NCBI GenBank assembly: GCA_965644295.1
Contig: CBFFRP010000297.1
Coordinates: 434,001-498,000 of the forward strand
Reading direction: 5' to 3'
Origin: Paraphysomonas bandaiensis
Taxonomy: Eukaryota > Chrysophyceae
DNA: 64,000 nt
In this document: positions 23,601 through 34,997 of the stretch, one piece after another
Numbering within the stretch: the first letter of the stretch is position 1
Layout of the letters: the number at the start of each line of letters is the position of its first letter
Program-made: the position numbers and the translations under genes
The notes under the pieces: generated by a model
Databases searched by the model: none
What the model saw: the letters and a program-made list of their open reading frames with translations, nothing else
What the model was told of the DNA's origin: nothing

Positions 23601-26585
23601 ATGCGTTTCGCAGTGCAGTTACAGGTGTATTTGATGTACTTCTTATCTTTGACGCTCTTCGAGAGGAGAACAACCATGGGGCGCAATTGGAAGGTATGAG
23701 ACATGCAGTATTTGAGCAGTGCTCATGTAACTCATATTTAGATCACAAGTATGCTTTCATTGCTGTGATGTCTGCGCTGGATGCTGCTAATGAAATGTTT
23801 TCGCATTGCTGCGGCAACAGTAAAACAATTGAAGGCTGTTTTCGTTCTTCTGATAACAGTTTGAAAAAGCCATGCAGTCTACTACAATTTAAAAAGCTTG
23901 AGGATATCCTGCAGCATGCTTTGAAATTTATTTCAAGGGTCGAAAATGATTACAGTGATGAAAGGACCATTCCTTTTAGTAGTGCTGCGGGGCTAGTATC
24001 TTTATGCTGCAGTTATATTTCTGATTTGACTGATAATCTTCATATGGATGTTGAAGTTTCCCAAAGATCTATTCAGTCACTGTTTACTGTGTATGATAAA
24101 CTTTGTCGAGTGGACTATGAAGATACTTTGCTTAAGTCGGTTGTCAATGGTCTGATGGAGTTTGCTACATCTCATGATATTGTTCGTCTCGGAGGATCCC
24201 GCAGAACTGCAGGCGAGGAATCAGGGACCAGAAAGCGAGGAAAAGTGTCCGTATACACAGAATTTTCGGATCAGTCTGATTTTAGTGATAGTGATGACTC
24301 TGACAAGCCCTTGTCAAATGACACCGAAAATATGTTGAACGAGATCCCTCCACTTTGTGTTAGCAATAAGGGCTCCGGAGCGAAAGATGTAGACGTCAAG
24401 GAAAGTGACTTTCAGGAGCCTTATCAGTATCGATTTATTCGTGATATATACGGCAACCTTCCCGTAAAATATTGTCAGAAGCTTAGTGGATACGATATTC
24501 AGCTATTATCTGGTGTGTTTCCTTCTCACGCTATAACAGAAAGACAACTTCGCGTAGCGGCATATGATTGGTTACGCCCAATGCTCTTTAGACTACGAGG
24601 AGATATCTTACAAGCTATGTCGCTGCTGATAAGAAGATTAGGGGTTTTGCAGTTAGATACGGCTGAGGAATCTGGGGATAGCGTTATTTTAAAACGAGGT
24701 TTGTACACTTGACTGTGTAGTACGTTTTTGACTATTATACAGGTAATTCATCACAAGATGAGGAGTTACTGTGGTATCTCTCCCGGGAGCTGAAGAATGC
24801 TGTTGAAGAAGGCTTGACCGTTCGCAATTTTCGGGTGATACTTTATAACTATTGCATGTGTATAATACTAACGCTTTTCACAGTCGCTGATTGATGTGAT
24901 CACTGCGTTATCAATGTCTAAGCTACACGTCATTCCCCCGTTAAGTATTCGAAGAACGACAGCAATTCCTGTGGCTGGTCAATTAACAACTGGCGATGAA
25001 GCCTCTGATTCAATTGTTAAAGCGATCTTAGGACTTGGTCAATCAACACCACCAAATCTGGTCAGAAGTGCTGTCGCGCTGTATCTACATTTAAAAACGT
25101 AAGTTTTCCGGGCATCTCTTGTTTCATATATTTTCACTTCTTTGTCTCAGGATAAATGAAATTGGGTGTTTTACAATATACTATGCATTGGCGACTTATT
25201 TTTATACATGTGGGGGTAGCGCTGAAACTCAAGATACCCTTGCTAGGACCCTCCGTTCTGATGATTCCATTGCACCATTTGTTGATTTTTTCACTACGAA
25301 TGCAAAATTAGTAGAACCTGTTATGATGGAAACAATTAATTTTATTCAAAAATTAATTTCCGCACGTGTTTACATCTCTCGTAGAGAGCTGTCGTCGCTG
25401 CAGTTATCGCTGGATGAAAAATCTGTTTTTGATAAGGGTACCGCCAGTTCAATGTCTGCAGCTGCCGGTCTATCTGAATTGGTCTTCTTTTTTCTTCGGG
25501 AAATTGAGTCATTAGATTTTTGTCCTGGTATCGGTAAGAGTTCTACAACCAATCTTCATGAAGAAGTTCGAAACACTTCAACTAAGACTGCAGTCGTTAG
25601 AGGTTCAGTAAAGCACAAGAATATTTCTGGCCGCACACTCAATGCGCGGTTTTTGTTGTTCAAACTTCCTGAGAAACTTCAGCGTCGTGTATTGAGTGTA
25701 TTAACGGGCTACTTTCGACAAGCATGTGAAGAGTGTGCATGCATTCATAGGTCTGTGAAGAGCCTCTACGCGATGTGGAATCGACGTAGAGATACAGTAC
25801 AGAGGAATAAACTCAGGCAACAATGGGAGGATGGGCCGTGGTCGAGTGAAGATGAGAGTGAAAGTGGCGAGCCCAGTGACGAGGAGTACTCAGGTGTAGA
25901 TATGGAGTCAGCTGAAATCGACGAAGCTGTTATGTCAAGTGAGTGATATATTCCACGTTTGTTACCTTATGACAGGCTTCGTTGCAGACACTAGTGATGG
26001 ATTTACGTTTCTCAAACTATCATTATCAGCTTCGAGTGCTTCTAGAAATATTATTCTTTGTGTTGCTCGGAACAGAAAAGAAATAGGAAATGTGGCTTCT
26101 GCAGGAGTTTTGTTACTCTCGAGAACAGACGAACTCATAATGAGAGTTGTTGGACTTGTGCGGTATTTTCGCTCTTTCGAGGAGAGTTTCTTGCGACATG
26201 TAAGTTGTTTCATACAGAAACTCCAGGAAAGTTCTAATTGTATTTCCAGATGACAAGCAAATTCGGAGCGAAATTCATTGCTGATATAAAATTAATAACC
26301 AGCGATGGTGATAAAATTGCTGATGAGCTCGTGTCTTCGTTTGGAGACGTTTCTATCACTGAAAAAGAAGCAAAGCGGGTCGATACTGAATTCGATGAAG
26401 GTATGTTGACTATATTATCGTATACTATTCTTAGTTGGCATGAAATAGACGAAAAATTCTTCGCCAAGAAATCACGAAGAAAGAAATTACGGCTGCGAAG
26501 TAGAAATAGTGTGATAGATGAATGGTTAGAGCATGAAGACGGAACGGACACATATGCAGACTTGGAGGACTTTGTAGTATTCTAA
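20650..26585 (+). CDS. FANCI-like Fanconi anaemia ID-complex protein
   Basis: Nine exons (20650-20772, 20819-21463, 21509-21618, 21679-24698, 24743-24834, 24884-25098, 25151-25938, 25976-26199, 26250-26585) join in frame to about 1,850 residues of mostly alpha-solenoid sequence. The best match is to FANCI: a helical block at 22630-22920 aligns with the region around the monoubiquitinated lysine. It includes LPVSEMEKVFKAM, then MLSLCRKSLLHNDSDRKLFAV, where the AAA codon at 22874-22876 occupies the K523 position (human DARKSAV). FANCI pairs with FANCD2 as a DNA clamp at stalled forks and interstrand crosslinks. Later acidic stretches (near 24270-24330 and 25840-25930) and a basic KKSRRKKLRLR before the acidic C-terminus are disordered. 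The protein is longer than animal FANCI (about 1,330). FANCD2 was considered; the local alignment favours FANCI. Confidence 0.7.
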
Positions 26586-27415
26586 TCTACGTAGTATTTT
26601 CTGGTAATGCATATGCTATGCACAATAGTTTGTATTTTGAGTCTTGTATTTATTACGTACAGAGCTAATATTATGATGTCACTACATTTTGCTATTAACT
26701 ATTAAACAAAGAAGGTGCTTGCAGCAAGAACATAATGCGCTAAATCTAGAATAACAGTCTTATAGCTTTCTATATATGGAGGGAACACTAGAAATCCTGC
26801 GTAATAATTAATAATTGTCCATTATATACTAGAAAGGGCTGAGGTAACCGATGGGGGGACTAAATTACACTTCTACTCTATACTCATTGTTTCAGTGACT
26901 GCACGGCCTTACACATTATGCATTATGCCTACTTTCTTTACGTAATAATAAATGTGTCAACAATCATACTAGCTTCATACTGACATTATTGTGACCAAAC
27001 TTACAACGTACTGTACTCTATTCTCTATTGCAATACTATTGCCAGATAGCGTTTAACCAAGAATATTGATGGAGTTTTTAAACCGGCCCAACAGTACTAT
27101 TGCAATATATAAGTAATAAACACATGCGCTAAATTTTAGCGTGACTACTGTCTTCTGCGACAACTCTACACTCTACAGTCTTTCTCTTTTCTATCCACAT
27201 GTCCTACATCCTACATGCGTTTGTTGTATGCTTTGTCGTAGAAAACAACTCTCGACGTACTTACAATTAATTATGTAACGATTCACTATATATACATACT
27301 TATCTACTTACAATCACAGGATCATCTACCATTCTTAGTATGGTGTATGGTATCAATGCAACTACATACGAGCACTTCTTCCCTGCACAACACCAATGTG
27401 CCATGTACAATCAAT
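26586..27415. other. Convergent intergenic gap
   Basis: AT-rich tail-to-tail gap of about 830 bp between FANCI and the J-protein gene. I see no coding region, RNA gene or dispersed repeat here. Confidence 0.4.
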
Positions 27416-28265
27416 TCATGAAGATGGGTTCCTGCGATGCACAATGTTTCTGTGTATCTATCAGTCGTAATGAAAAAGGAAAAATTAGAACACTTGATAA
27501 ATAGTTGGGCACTTACTCGTTTCATAGAAGATTTATTCGCAACGTAAAGAGGATCCCATGGCGCAGGTGTCTCCCATCGCTTCGAGCTATACCGCAAATG
27601 CAGAAAACAGAATACGAGTTATACGCGTATATAATCAGACACAATTTCATAAAAGCACAGAACGCACTTTGGATTGAACCAGGCCTCAACTACGTTCTCC
27701 TGAAAAACAGAATGTGGGGCCCGTCTTGTCGTGCTGGTCATCATGGATACAGAGAGTACAAAACCTCCAATCCCAAATAACACCAGAACCATTAGGATGC
27801 TATCATTCACAGGTTGGTGTTGTATCCCGCCTGTAGACGATGCATCTAGAAAGAGACTTGATGTGAATATGAAGCGTTAGGAATAAGCGCCTATACTCAC
27901 AGGAATGACCCTTTTGGTAACGATGTGGCCTGCGATACTGATATTGCTGACGTGACTGAGTATTCGTAGTCCTGTATCCGTTACTGCGAGTCCCCCCTAA
28001 CGACGATTCATAGAGTCGTCTGCTGCTCTCATCTTTGAGAGTATTATACGCCTCATTTATAAGCTTGAATCTCTCGGATGCATCTGGTGCTGGATTCTTA
28101 TCCGGATGATACGCCTGAGCGAGCTACAGACACATGAGTGGCTGATATACGGCCCTGACGGACACATATAGTCACCTTAAAGTATGCGTCTTTGACCTGT
28201 TTGTTGGTGGCATCTCGCGACACGTTAAGAACCTTAAAGAAATTGACTGATCGAGATGAGCTCAT
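27416..28265 (-). CDS. J-domain (DnaJ/HSP40) membrane protein
   Basis: Exons 28265-28176, 28123-27901, 27845-27668, 27586-27517 and 27457-27416 give 200 residues. The J domain occupies residues about 8-75: [20 protein letters not shown], the diagnostic HPD in [18 protein letters not shown], and [19 protein letters not shown]. It is followed by a polar Gln/Arg/Tyr-rich linker and one hydrophobic segment [20 protein letters not shown] short tail (APWDPLY...) ends at TGA. It should recruit an Hsp70 to a membrane with a single anchor, as single-pass J proteins of ER or mitochondria do; the compartment cannot be told. It is head-to-head with the MLO-like gene. Confidence 0.84.
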
Positions 28266-28957
28266 GCTGATGACCACACCACTATGGAGACAGATCAGCT
28301 CGAGGCGACTGTCTCACTGTTTCTCCAGGTGATGATAGTTGAGAGGGAATGAACTGACGAGTTGTGTGTGTGTATCTGTTCTGGTGTTTCAAATAACGTC
28401 ATTTTAAGTGCTTCAAATATGCAGCATATATAGAAATATATCCTATTTTTAGATTTTTTGTCTAAATATCCTATATTTTGATAGTTTTAGGAATGGAGGA
28501 TTTTTACAACAGGAGTGTATCTACAGAACATCAGCTCGACACAATGTACTTCTAGACCACGCGATGTACTTTCACACCTGTATATCTGTACCTGAGTAAA
28601 CTGGGAATTCCAACCCATCCCAGACCATACCGTACCGCATATCTTACCCCCGTACCGTACCGGTATGTATGGGAATGAAACGAATCATTGTTGTTCCCTT
28701 AGTCCCATCCGGTTGAAGGCTCCTCACAGACATGTCGAGAAGTACACACTCTTCTATATGTAACATACATACATATATATGTGTGTGTGTGTGTGATCGG
28801 AGTGTAGCCTATATATATATACGTGCAGTGTAGAGTACAGTTATCAGGTGTGGTAATGATCACTTTCATCTAGTCGGAGGAGAACAAGGTGCAGTGAAGA
28901 GTTCCTGTTCATGGAGAGGCACAGTATCGAGAGTCTATAGCACTGATAGTGACAGTG
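28266..28957. promoter_or_regulatory. Divergent intergenic region, J-protein / MLO-like
   Basis: Head-to-head gap. It contains a run of CCGTACC/GTACCGG elements at about 28626-28665 (ACCGTACCG twice, partly palindromic) and a CATA plus (GT)n tract at 28763-28795. Either could be a promoter-associated element. No coding signal is visible. Confidence 0.45.
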
Positions 28958-31626
28958 ATGGTGACCAACTCCTCTTACTATGAGGAGGAGACCTCTCACA
29001 GTGTATTCGGATACGGCTCCACTATTGATAACGGCTGGCATCTGCTGGTCGGGTTCATGATAGTGGCTCTCTATATCACATTCTGCGGAGAGTGTCTGAA
29101 TTGTTTGGAGAGATCGACGTATGGGACTGCTTATCACCTCATGCTTCAGAGAATATACAGAGAGATAATGACAGTGGGCTTAGCGGCCTTTGGCTATACT
29201 ATACTAAACTCAACCCATACCAACCTCAGTGGAGGATACTATTTAGCTTTTGGGTATGCAGACGTGTGTTCTTTTATTATGGCTGTGTTTTTCTGTGTCC
29301 AAGGGCTGTTTATTATGCTCGGGTCAGTGCGACAGTCTCGTGTGTGGTATTTCGCGGCTGAGATGTCATCTCGTGATCTACAAAAGCAAATTGCTATCAT
29401 GGAGAAGTGGAAACCTATTTTCTGGAAATGTGTTTACTTACCGTTTTGTGATGTTCGTGAGCAAGCAGAGTTTCGAATTATTCAGAGTATTTTTTCGAGC
29501 ACCTATAATATTAGTACACGTAGTCAGGAGTTTGACTTTGGAATGTTTTTGAGAATGTCGCATGAGGCCAATATTCTGTCTATTATTGAAATTCGTCCGG
29601 AGAAGTGGGTGATAATTATTCTTGTTACTCTTCTGCCAGCGCTTAAGATCGAGTTGTATGAGTCAACATGTACCAGTACTCGATGCGAAGTGCAGGAGGA
29701 GATATTTATACTCATTACACTCGGGTTCGTAAATACTGTACTATCTTTGATCCTTTTGGTGTGTGGGCGCATATCAGAATTACGGCTGCTGAGAAAAGCT
29801 GGAGTTCAGAGTGTTGCTGATTATGGTGTGTTTCTGAAAGTAGAGGAAAAGACACGACACCTTATTGCGAAGAAGAGTGTTCACTCGAGTGCCGTCAAAG
29901 CTGCTATCACGGAGTACATCACTGAAGCTGAGAATATGAAGGAGAACAAACGACTTGCAAGGCGAATCACTGCTCGCCGAAGTTCAATGGCGGCTCGAAT
30001 GAAGACAATGGCCTTGCTGAACACACGGAAGATTTCTCCAATGTCCCCTAATCCGCCAACACAAGGAAATACATTCAATTTTGGTAGCAGATCTACAAAA
30101 TCGAGCAGTGAATTTACAGATAGAGTGGTGTCGGAGATGTCTCCTAAAAGTGTTGATGTGGTTGAAGAAAATAGTGTTCGCCCATACCCATCACCAAGAT
30201 TATCGATATACAGTAACCCAGTGGATACCATTACCACTGGTGACTCGACCTCTAATTCATCCGCACCCACGGCTTTACACAAACAAAGAACCCCACCTAA
30301 AGACGGGTACATACAGCACACCACTTCCACTGTCGGTGATGGATTTGTAATTGCTCCGTTGTTCTCTGAGAGCAGCGAGGAAGAAGATGACTTCTTCGAT
30401 GAATGCCCACTTGATCGTGATTTGGCTACGGATGGTCGAGATTTAGAAAATCAGACACAGCCCCGCACCTCTATAACGCAGTCATCTATACCTCATTCCC
30501 CCGATGCTGCTGACGGAGATAATTCATTGAACAAGAGGCCCCAGGAGAGGCGGCGTAGTTCCCTGCTGAATATTACCGCCGATATGTTCTCGCGCTTAAA
30601 CGCTGCTGCTATATCATCCGGAAGTGATGCTAGTAAGCCTCAATCCCGCAGAAATTCAGTCGTCAAACCGCCTAGTTTTCTTCGCGCTATTAGTGGAAAG
30701 GGGCATGGTGACACGAGCAGGCCACGACGAATGTCTCGAAATCGCCAGAGTTTTATGTCTCGAATGAGTGGTCTAACGAGAATGCGTGAAGGGAAATCAG
30801 ATTTCAAAGAGTTACTAAAGAAGAACTCTGGAAAACTTATATTTAATGACATATTTTTGTTCGGTATGCCACAGCTCTACTTCGGCCTCATGAGTTTGGT
30901 TATCACGTGCAACTCGCTCTACCTTGCCTGGTGGACTACTAACTTTCTTATGTTTATTTTAAAACTGAAAGACATATCAGACACTTCTATGCTTATTGCC
31001 CTGTCCGCCCTACCGCCCCTTTTAACGTTTCCGTTTCTATATCTAGCTGTGAAAGCTTCCTCGATACTCAAAGCGCTCAGCCGGCTCGATCTTGATATTG
31101 TGTCTGCAGTAGTGGAAAAAACAGAATCTAACGCCGCAACGAAGCGATTTTTTAGGGAACTCTGTATGAATTTAGTGAAGGATTCTGTCAATCCTAAGAT
31201 GGCACTGAACGATTTATTTGAAGAGTATAGCGTGGATGGTATCACGCTTCATTGGGATGAGTTCCAGAGTTTAGTTATTAACTCAAAGATACATTTGACA
31301 CAGCAAAAGCTGCGGTATTTATACGACTCGATGTTGCCGTCGAAATCCAAATGCATCACAGCCAAGGTATCTATATATATATGTTACTCTATGTGTGTTG
31401 TTAATTGATGATTGCGCAGGATTTTGAAAGATTTGTATTTGGTGAGCCTGTTGATAATATCACTGAACAGAACAACGAGCAACAAAGTGATACCATTGTG
31501 GTTATTGATTCAGACAGCATGAAAGAATCTGCGTCGAGAATATTGGATTTTTTGGACCCCAATGTTCAACTTGGCATATCTATTGTTGTGGATGAAGCAG
31601 CACGAATTGAGGAAGTTTGTGCGTAA
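28958..31626 (+). CDS. MLO-like multipass membrane protein with EF-hand-like tail
   Basis: Exons 28958-31366 and 31420-31626 encode about 871 residues. At least six hydrophobic segments are visible: WHLLVGFMIVALYITF, IMTVGLAAFGYTI, ADVCSFIMAVFFCVQGLFIML, WVIIILVTLLPAL, EIFILITLGFVNTVLSLILLV and, near the C-terminus, LYFGLMSLVITCNSLYLAWW and MLIALSALPPLLTFPFLYL. The block FDFGMFLRMSHEANILSIIEI followed by a Trp and a helix recalls the MLO cytosolic loop. Between helices lies a long Ser/Pro/Arg-rich disordered region (about residues 330-620). The C-terminus contains FEEYSVDGITLHWDEF, EF-hand-like. MLO proteins are Ca2+-linked membrane proteins. The similarity is structural and distant, so the family call is tentative. 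Confidence 0.5.
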
Positions 31627-32144
31627 TATTTATATCCTTTTTGAGTTTATGTGATGCAGTATTGTGTTCGCTTGAATTTGAACTTCGCAAGTGGTCTATG
31701 CATCAGCATCAACACTCCACGGGATTCGTACCTTCGTAACGAATTATACTGCAGGATAACTGTCCGGATATCTCACTTGTCTATATGAAAATTTTTGAGA
31801 ACTACACTGCGCGTACTTTGAGACATCTAGTACCGGCTATACCAAATATAATGCACTATGATGAAATTGTTCTCACTATAATTTCTATTATTTCCGTACT
31901 CTTATATGTGAGTACGTTGCTTTAAATAGAGTAAACTATAAATAACGATTATATTTTTGTGCCGATTATGTGATATATTAGGGCACTGTGTTTCGTAGTT
32001 ATATGTTATATAATATTGAACAAACAAATGCTGTATTTTAAGGTTTATGAATATTACAGCTACTTGAATTATGCATTTGTGATAACTACTTGAATTGTAA
32101 CAGCTATATGCAATCATAGTCAATTGTCAGAGAGCAGAATTATA
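31627..32144. other. Convergent gap before repeat cluster
   Basis: AT-rich 3' flank of the MLO-like gene. No gene or defined repeat is visible up to the start of R1. Confidence 0.35.
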
Positions 32145-32317
32145 TTATCCCCATTTTGTCTCAAAAAAGCTTTTTTTTGACATGATTTCAGCACCCGGGA
32201 AAATATAGACATTCCATGGCATTCAACTTCAATATTCGGTTCAACAGAAGCTTACTTCATCTTAATACTTAATAATGATAATGACAGTCATATGTACGTG
32301 ATTTCATTATATTACAC

Positions 32318-33354
32318 CGGGGCTGCGTACAATTAACTGCAATTATTTAGTACTTCAATACACCAGCTGCCAATATAGCTACCTCAACTGTCATTTCATT
32401 CCAGAGGCAATCATTCATGCGTAAAAACATAAATGTTGAGGAGTTAAGCTCTTGCGCAAGTCCGTCATAACAATCGTAGCTCTACTGAACAACCTTTCAA
32501 CCTTAAAGGTTGTGGCATGCAATTGTTTCATGCTGCGGTAACGAGTTTGCTGGTTAAGTCTTGCTCGCTTCCGTTGCCTGCTACCATCAAACAAACGTTG
32601 CGCTGCGTCGTCACTCGGAACTAGACTCGCACCGTCATAATCTTCTTCTTCCTCATCGAACAAAAAAATTTTAATTTGATCCTTTGCCCTCCGAGTTACG
32701 GCTTCGTCGCCACATTGAATCTTCACGACTGCCTTTTCGAAAGCAACGTTATATGAATAAAAGCAGCATTGTCGCCCAGGTGACGCTCAACAATCGGGTG
32801 CCTTATGAAGAGTTTATCCAAAAATATTATATTGTAAGGATACTCTAGTTGAAACAATTCCTATTCCTCCCGTGTTGCACGAGCTTGGCATGCTCCTTTT
32901 CACTTGCCATTATTAGACTTAACACATCGGAACCAAACTCGAATGATCGTATATGATTAGATAGAAGCAAGTAGTAGCGGTCAAACACGGAAAATGTGGA
33001 GCCCCTTTTCCTGCAGGAAATCTTTATTGCAGCCTCTTTCGTTGTTATTATCATTTACTTTATCAAGGAACTCTCGTGAAATAACTTCTGGTGCCAGTTT
33101 GTCACTTATACCGCTAATTAAGTATATAGAATTACTATGTGAGATAATCCAATGGATATTATAGTCTTTCACCAATCTTCGATTGTTTCAATAAAAATGC
33201 CGTTTTTAACAATTTCTTAGCATTAAAGGGTGGGTTTTTTAATATCAATTAATTGAAGCTAGCTGGAGTCAATTAGAATTGCAATTATGATTTGATGTCC
33301 CAATTTCAATAATTGACAATAAATTGAAAATAAATTAATTGATACGCAGCCCTG
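32318..33354. mobile_element. hAT DNA transposon, 1,037 bp, with 8-bp target duplication
   Basis: The element begins CGGGGCTGCGTACAATTAA and ends TTAATTGATACGCAGCCCTG, imperfect terminal inverted repeats of about 20 bp of the hAT CAGGG type. It is flanked by identical 8-bp duplications TATTACAC at 32310-32317 and 33355-33362, the target-site length of hAT elements. It sits inside R1. Internally it carries only broken C-terminal transposase sequence on the minus strand, so it is non-autonomous. Subterminal AATTG/CAATT-rich sequence is shared with the smaller element at 34166-34572. Confidence 0.92.
32415..33175 (-). pseudogene. hAT transposase C-terminal remnant
   Basis: Read right to left, fragments in different frames carry FDRYYLLLSNHIRSFEFG, then an acidic block and, at 32540-32415, VERLFSRATIVMTDLRKSL, the hAT dimerisation-domain signature (ERLFS...R..L.P). 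Frames shift between 33054 and 32726 and there is no N-terminal BED finger or catalytic core, so this is a deletion-derived remnant and not a working transposase. Confidence 0.8.
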
Positions 33355-33407
33355 TATTACACAACTGTAGAGAGAAACCACAATCATGAGTTAAATCATT
33401 AGACACT

Positions 33408-33487
33408 AGGGCTGCGTATCAATTAATTGTCAAAATTGATGCAGGATGTAGTCAATTATAATTGCAATTATTAGTTTTGCTGTCTAA
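33408..33487. mobile_element. hAT end fragment inserted in R1
   Basis: Starts AGGGCTGCGTATCAATTAATTG, the family terminal repeat, and breaks off after about 80 bp. The flanks TAGACACT (33400-33407) and TTGACACT (33488-33495) match at 7 of 8 positions, consistent with an old 8-bp target duplication around a heavily deleted copy. Confidence 0.6.
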
Positions 33488-33639
33488 TTGACACTTCAAG
33501 TTATATCCCACCCTTTGATATAACTAGAAATTTAAAGATATGCTATGAAGTAGTTTATATGGACTCAAAGCAATATATTGATAGAATAAGATCAGAGGGC
33601 AGTATCATTGGTAGTAGTGAGTGTATAGATTTATCATTT

Positions 33640-33740
33640 ACCTCCATTTTGTCTCAAAAAAGCGCTTTTCTGACCTGAAATAGATTAACAGAACGCATAT
33701 ATTATTAGCACTGGGCAAATATAGACATTCTTTGGACAGA
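33640..33740 (+). repeat. Dispersed repeat R1, copy 3 (partial)
   Basis: Shares CTCCATTTTGTCTCAAAAAAGC, a GACCTGA element and GGGCAAATATAGACATTC with the other R1 copies, then diverges. Direct orientation relative to copy 2. Confidence 0.7.
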
Positions 33741-33805
33741 AACTCATTAATATGATCTTAATTATGTATTTTTGACAGACATTTTTATGTTACTTAAATA
33801 TTATT

Positions 33806-33910
33806 CCCTCAACAAAGTCGGACTCGCGACTCGCACCTTTTCACGGTGTTCTGGGGATAAGTAACGGAGATATTTCACCGGGAAACTAACGTGAGTCGCA
33901 TATATTGTCA
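33806..33910 (+). repeat. Dispersed repeat R2, copy 1
   Basis: About 105 bp starting CCCTCAACAAAGTCGGACTC and ending near AACGTGAGTCGCATATATTG; also found at 39168-39265. An internal hairpin (CACC...GGTG) and a longer pairing between GACTC and GAGTC are present. No protein. It may be a short interspersed or MITE-type element. Confidence 0.75.
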
Positions 33911-34165
33911 TACAAGAATTGCTGGTGCAATAGGAAATAGGAATAATTACAGAAACTGCCCTAATAGAGACGAGATGTTAGAGACCGTTCAACAACTCAG
34001 CATAAAAATGAAAGGAGTACGGATGATGGCGATATGGCTACAATGTGTGTTTAATCCCAACATCAGTATCGGATATATGAAGCTAAATAGTTTCAGTATA
34101 ATAGAGTGTTGTAGTAGGCTGTGTCACTACTCTTCTAATAGTAGCAATATACTGATTGCAAATAG

Positions 34166-34572
34166 CAGGGCTGCGTATCAATTAATTGTCAATTATTGAA
34201 ATTTTAATAATTGAAATTAGGACATTGCAATTATAATTGACTCCAGCTAGCTTCAACTACTTGTCAATAATTGCAATTAGCCGAAATCCAATATTTAAGA
34301 TAAAAACCGAAGATAGATAAAAGACAAAAAACTACAGTATCCGAAAAGATAAGCTGGTACCAGAAGTCATTACATGAGTGTTTTTACGCATGAACCGTCG
34401 CATCTGGAATGAAATGACACTTGAGATTTGAGATAGCTATAATGTAGTTTAGTACTAAATAATTGCAGTTAATTGCAATAATTGAAATTGAGACAGCAAG
34501 TAATAATGGCAATTATAATTTTCTACAACAACCTGCGTCAATTAATTGCAAATTAATTGATACGCAGCCCTG
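34166..34572. mobile_element. hAT-derived MITE, 407 bp
   Basis: Bounded by CAGGGCTGCGTATCAATTAATTG at the left and its reverse complement CAATTAATTGATACGCAGCCCTG-type end at the right. Flanking octamers GCAAATAG (34158-34165) and GTAAATGG (34573-34580) match at 6 of 8, a decayed target duplication. Internal sequence around 34370-34460 resembles the left subterminal part of the 1,037-bp element (ATTCCAGA...GAAATGACA), so it is an internal-deletion derivative without coding capacity. Confidence 0.85.
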
Positions 34573-34580
34573 GTAAATGG

Positions 34581-34997
34581 TTAATAGAATAAAGCATTAT
34601 ACTCAAGTATATGAAGTGCAGAAACGACAAACTATGAGTCATACAATTGCTAAAATTATACAGGATGTGTGGACAAGCGAGATGAGATACTAAGACCTCT
34701 ACGTCGGTATCATCCAAACCTAAAGCCATGCCTTTATTTCTGATATATCTTAATGTGAAATATGGCAATATAATAATAATAATCAATCTATGTTGTACAG
34801 ATAGTATGTACAAACTTAAGCATATACAATAGAGAGCTCATATAGCATAGAATAACCTGATAGCTGGTTATTACAGAGACACTGTGTTTCTTATAGTTTC
34901 GACCCATTATTAACTTACACGCAATAATAAAGACATGGATAGAACTTATACATCACTATTGTCAAGTTGGTAACTGGCATTTTTCTTAACCTGAGTC
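34581..34997. other. Gap downstream of ALG7
   Basis: AT-rich 3' flank. No gene, RNA or further hAT terminus is visible. Confidence 0.35.

Larger units (their letters stand above)
32145..33530 (+). repeat. Dispersed repeat R1, copy 2, interrupted by hAT insertions
   Basis: R1 sequence runs 32145-32317, resumes at 33355 and continues to about 33407, then again from about 33496 to 33530. The same stretch is contiguous in the inverted copy at 9505-9750. The interruptions are two hAT-family insertions listed separately. The comparison gives a clean before/after picture of the insertions. Confidence 0.8.

Noticed and set aside
32318-33354. hAT element as an active autonomous transposon
   Set aside because: Only frame-broken C-terminal transposase sequence remains; no catalytic core or BED finger.
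33806-33910. R2 as a tRNA gene or tRNA-derived element
   Set aside because: I could not form a cloverleaf or find A and B box sequences.
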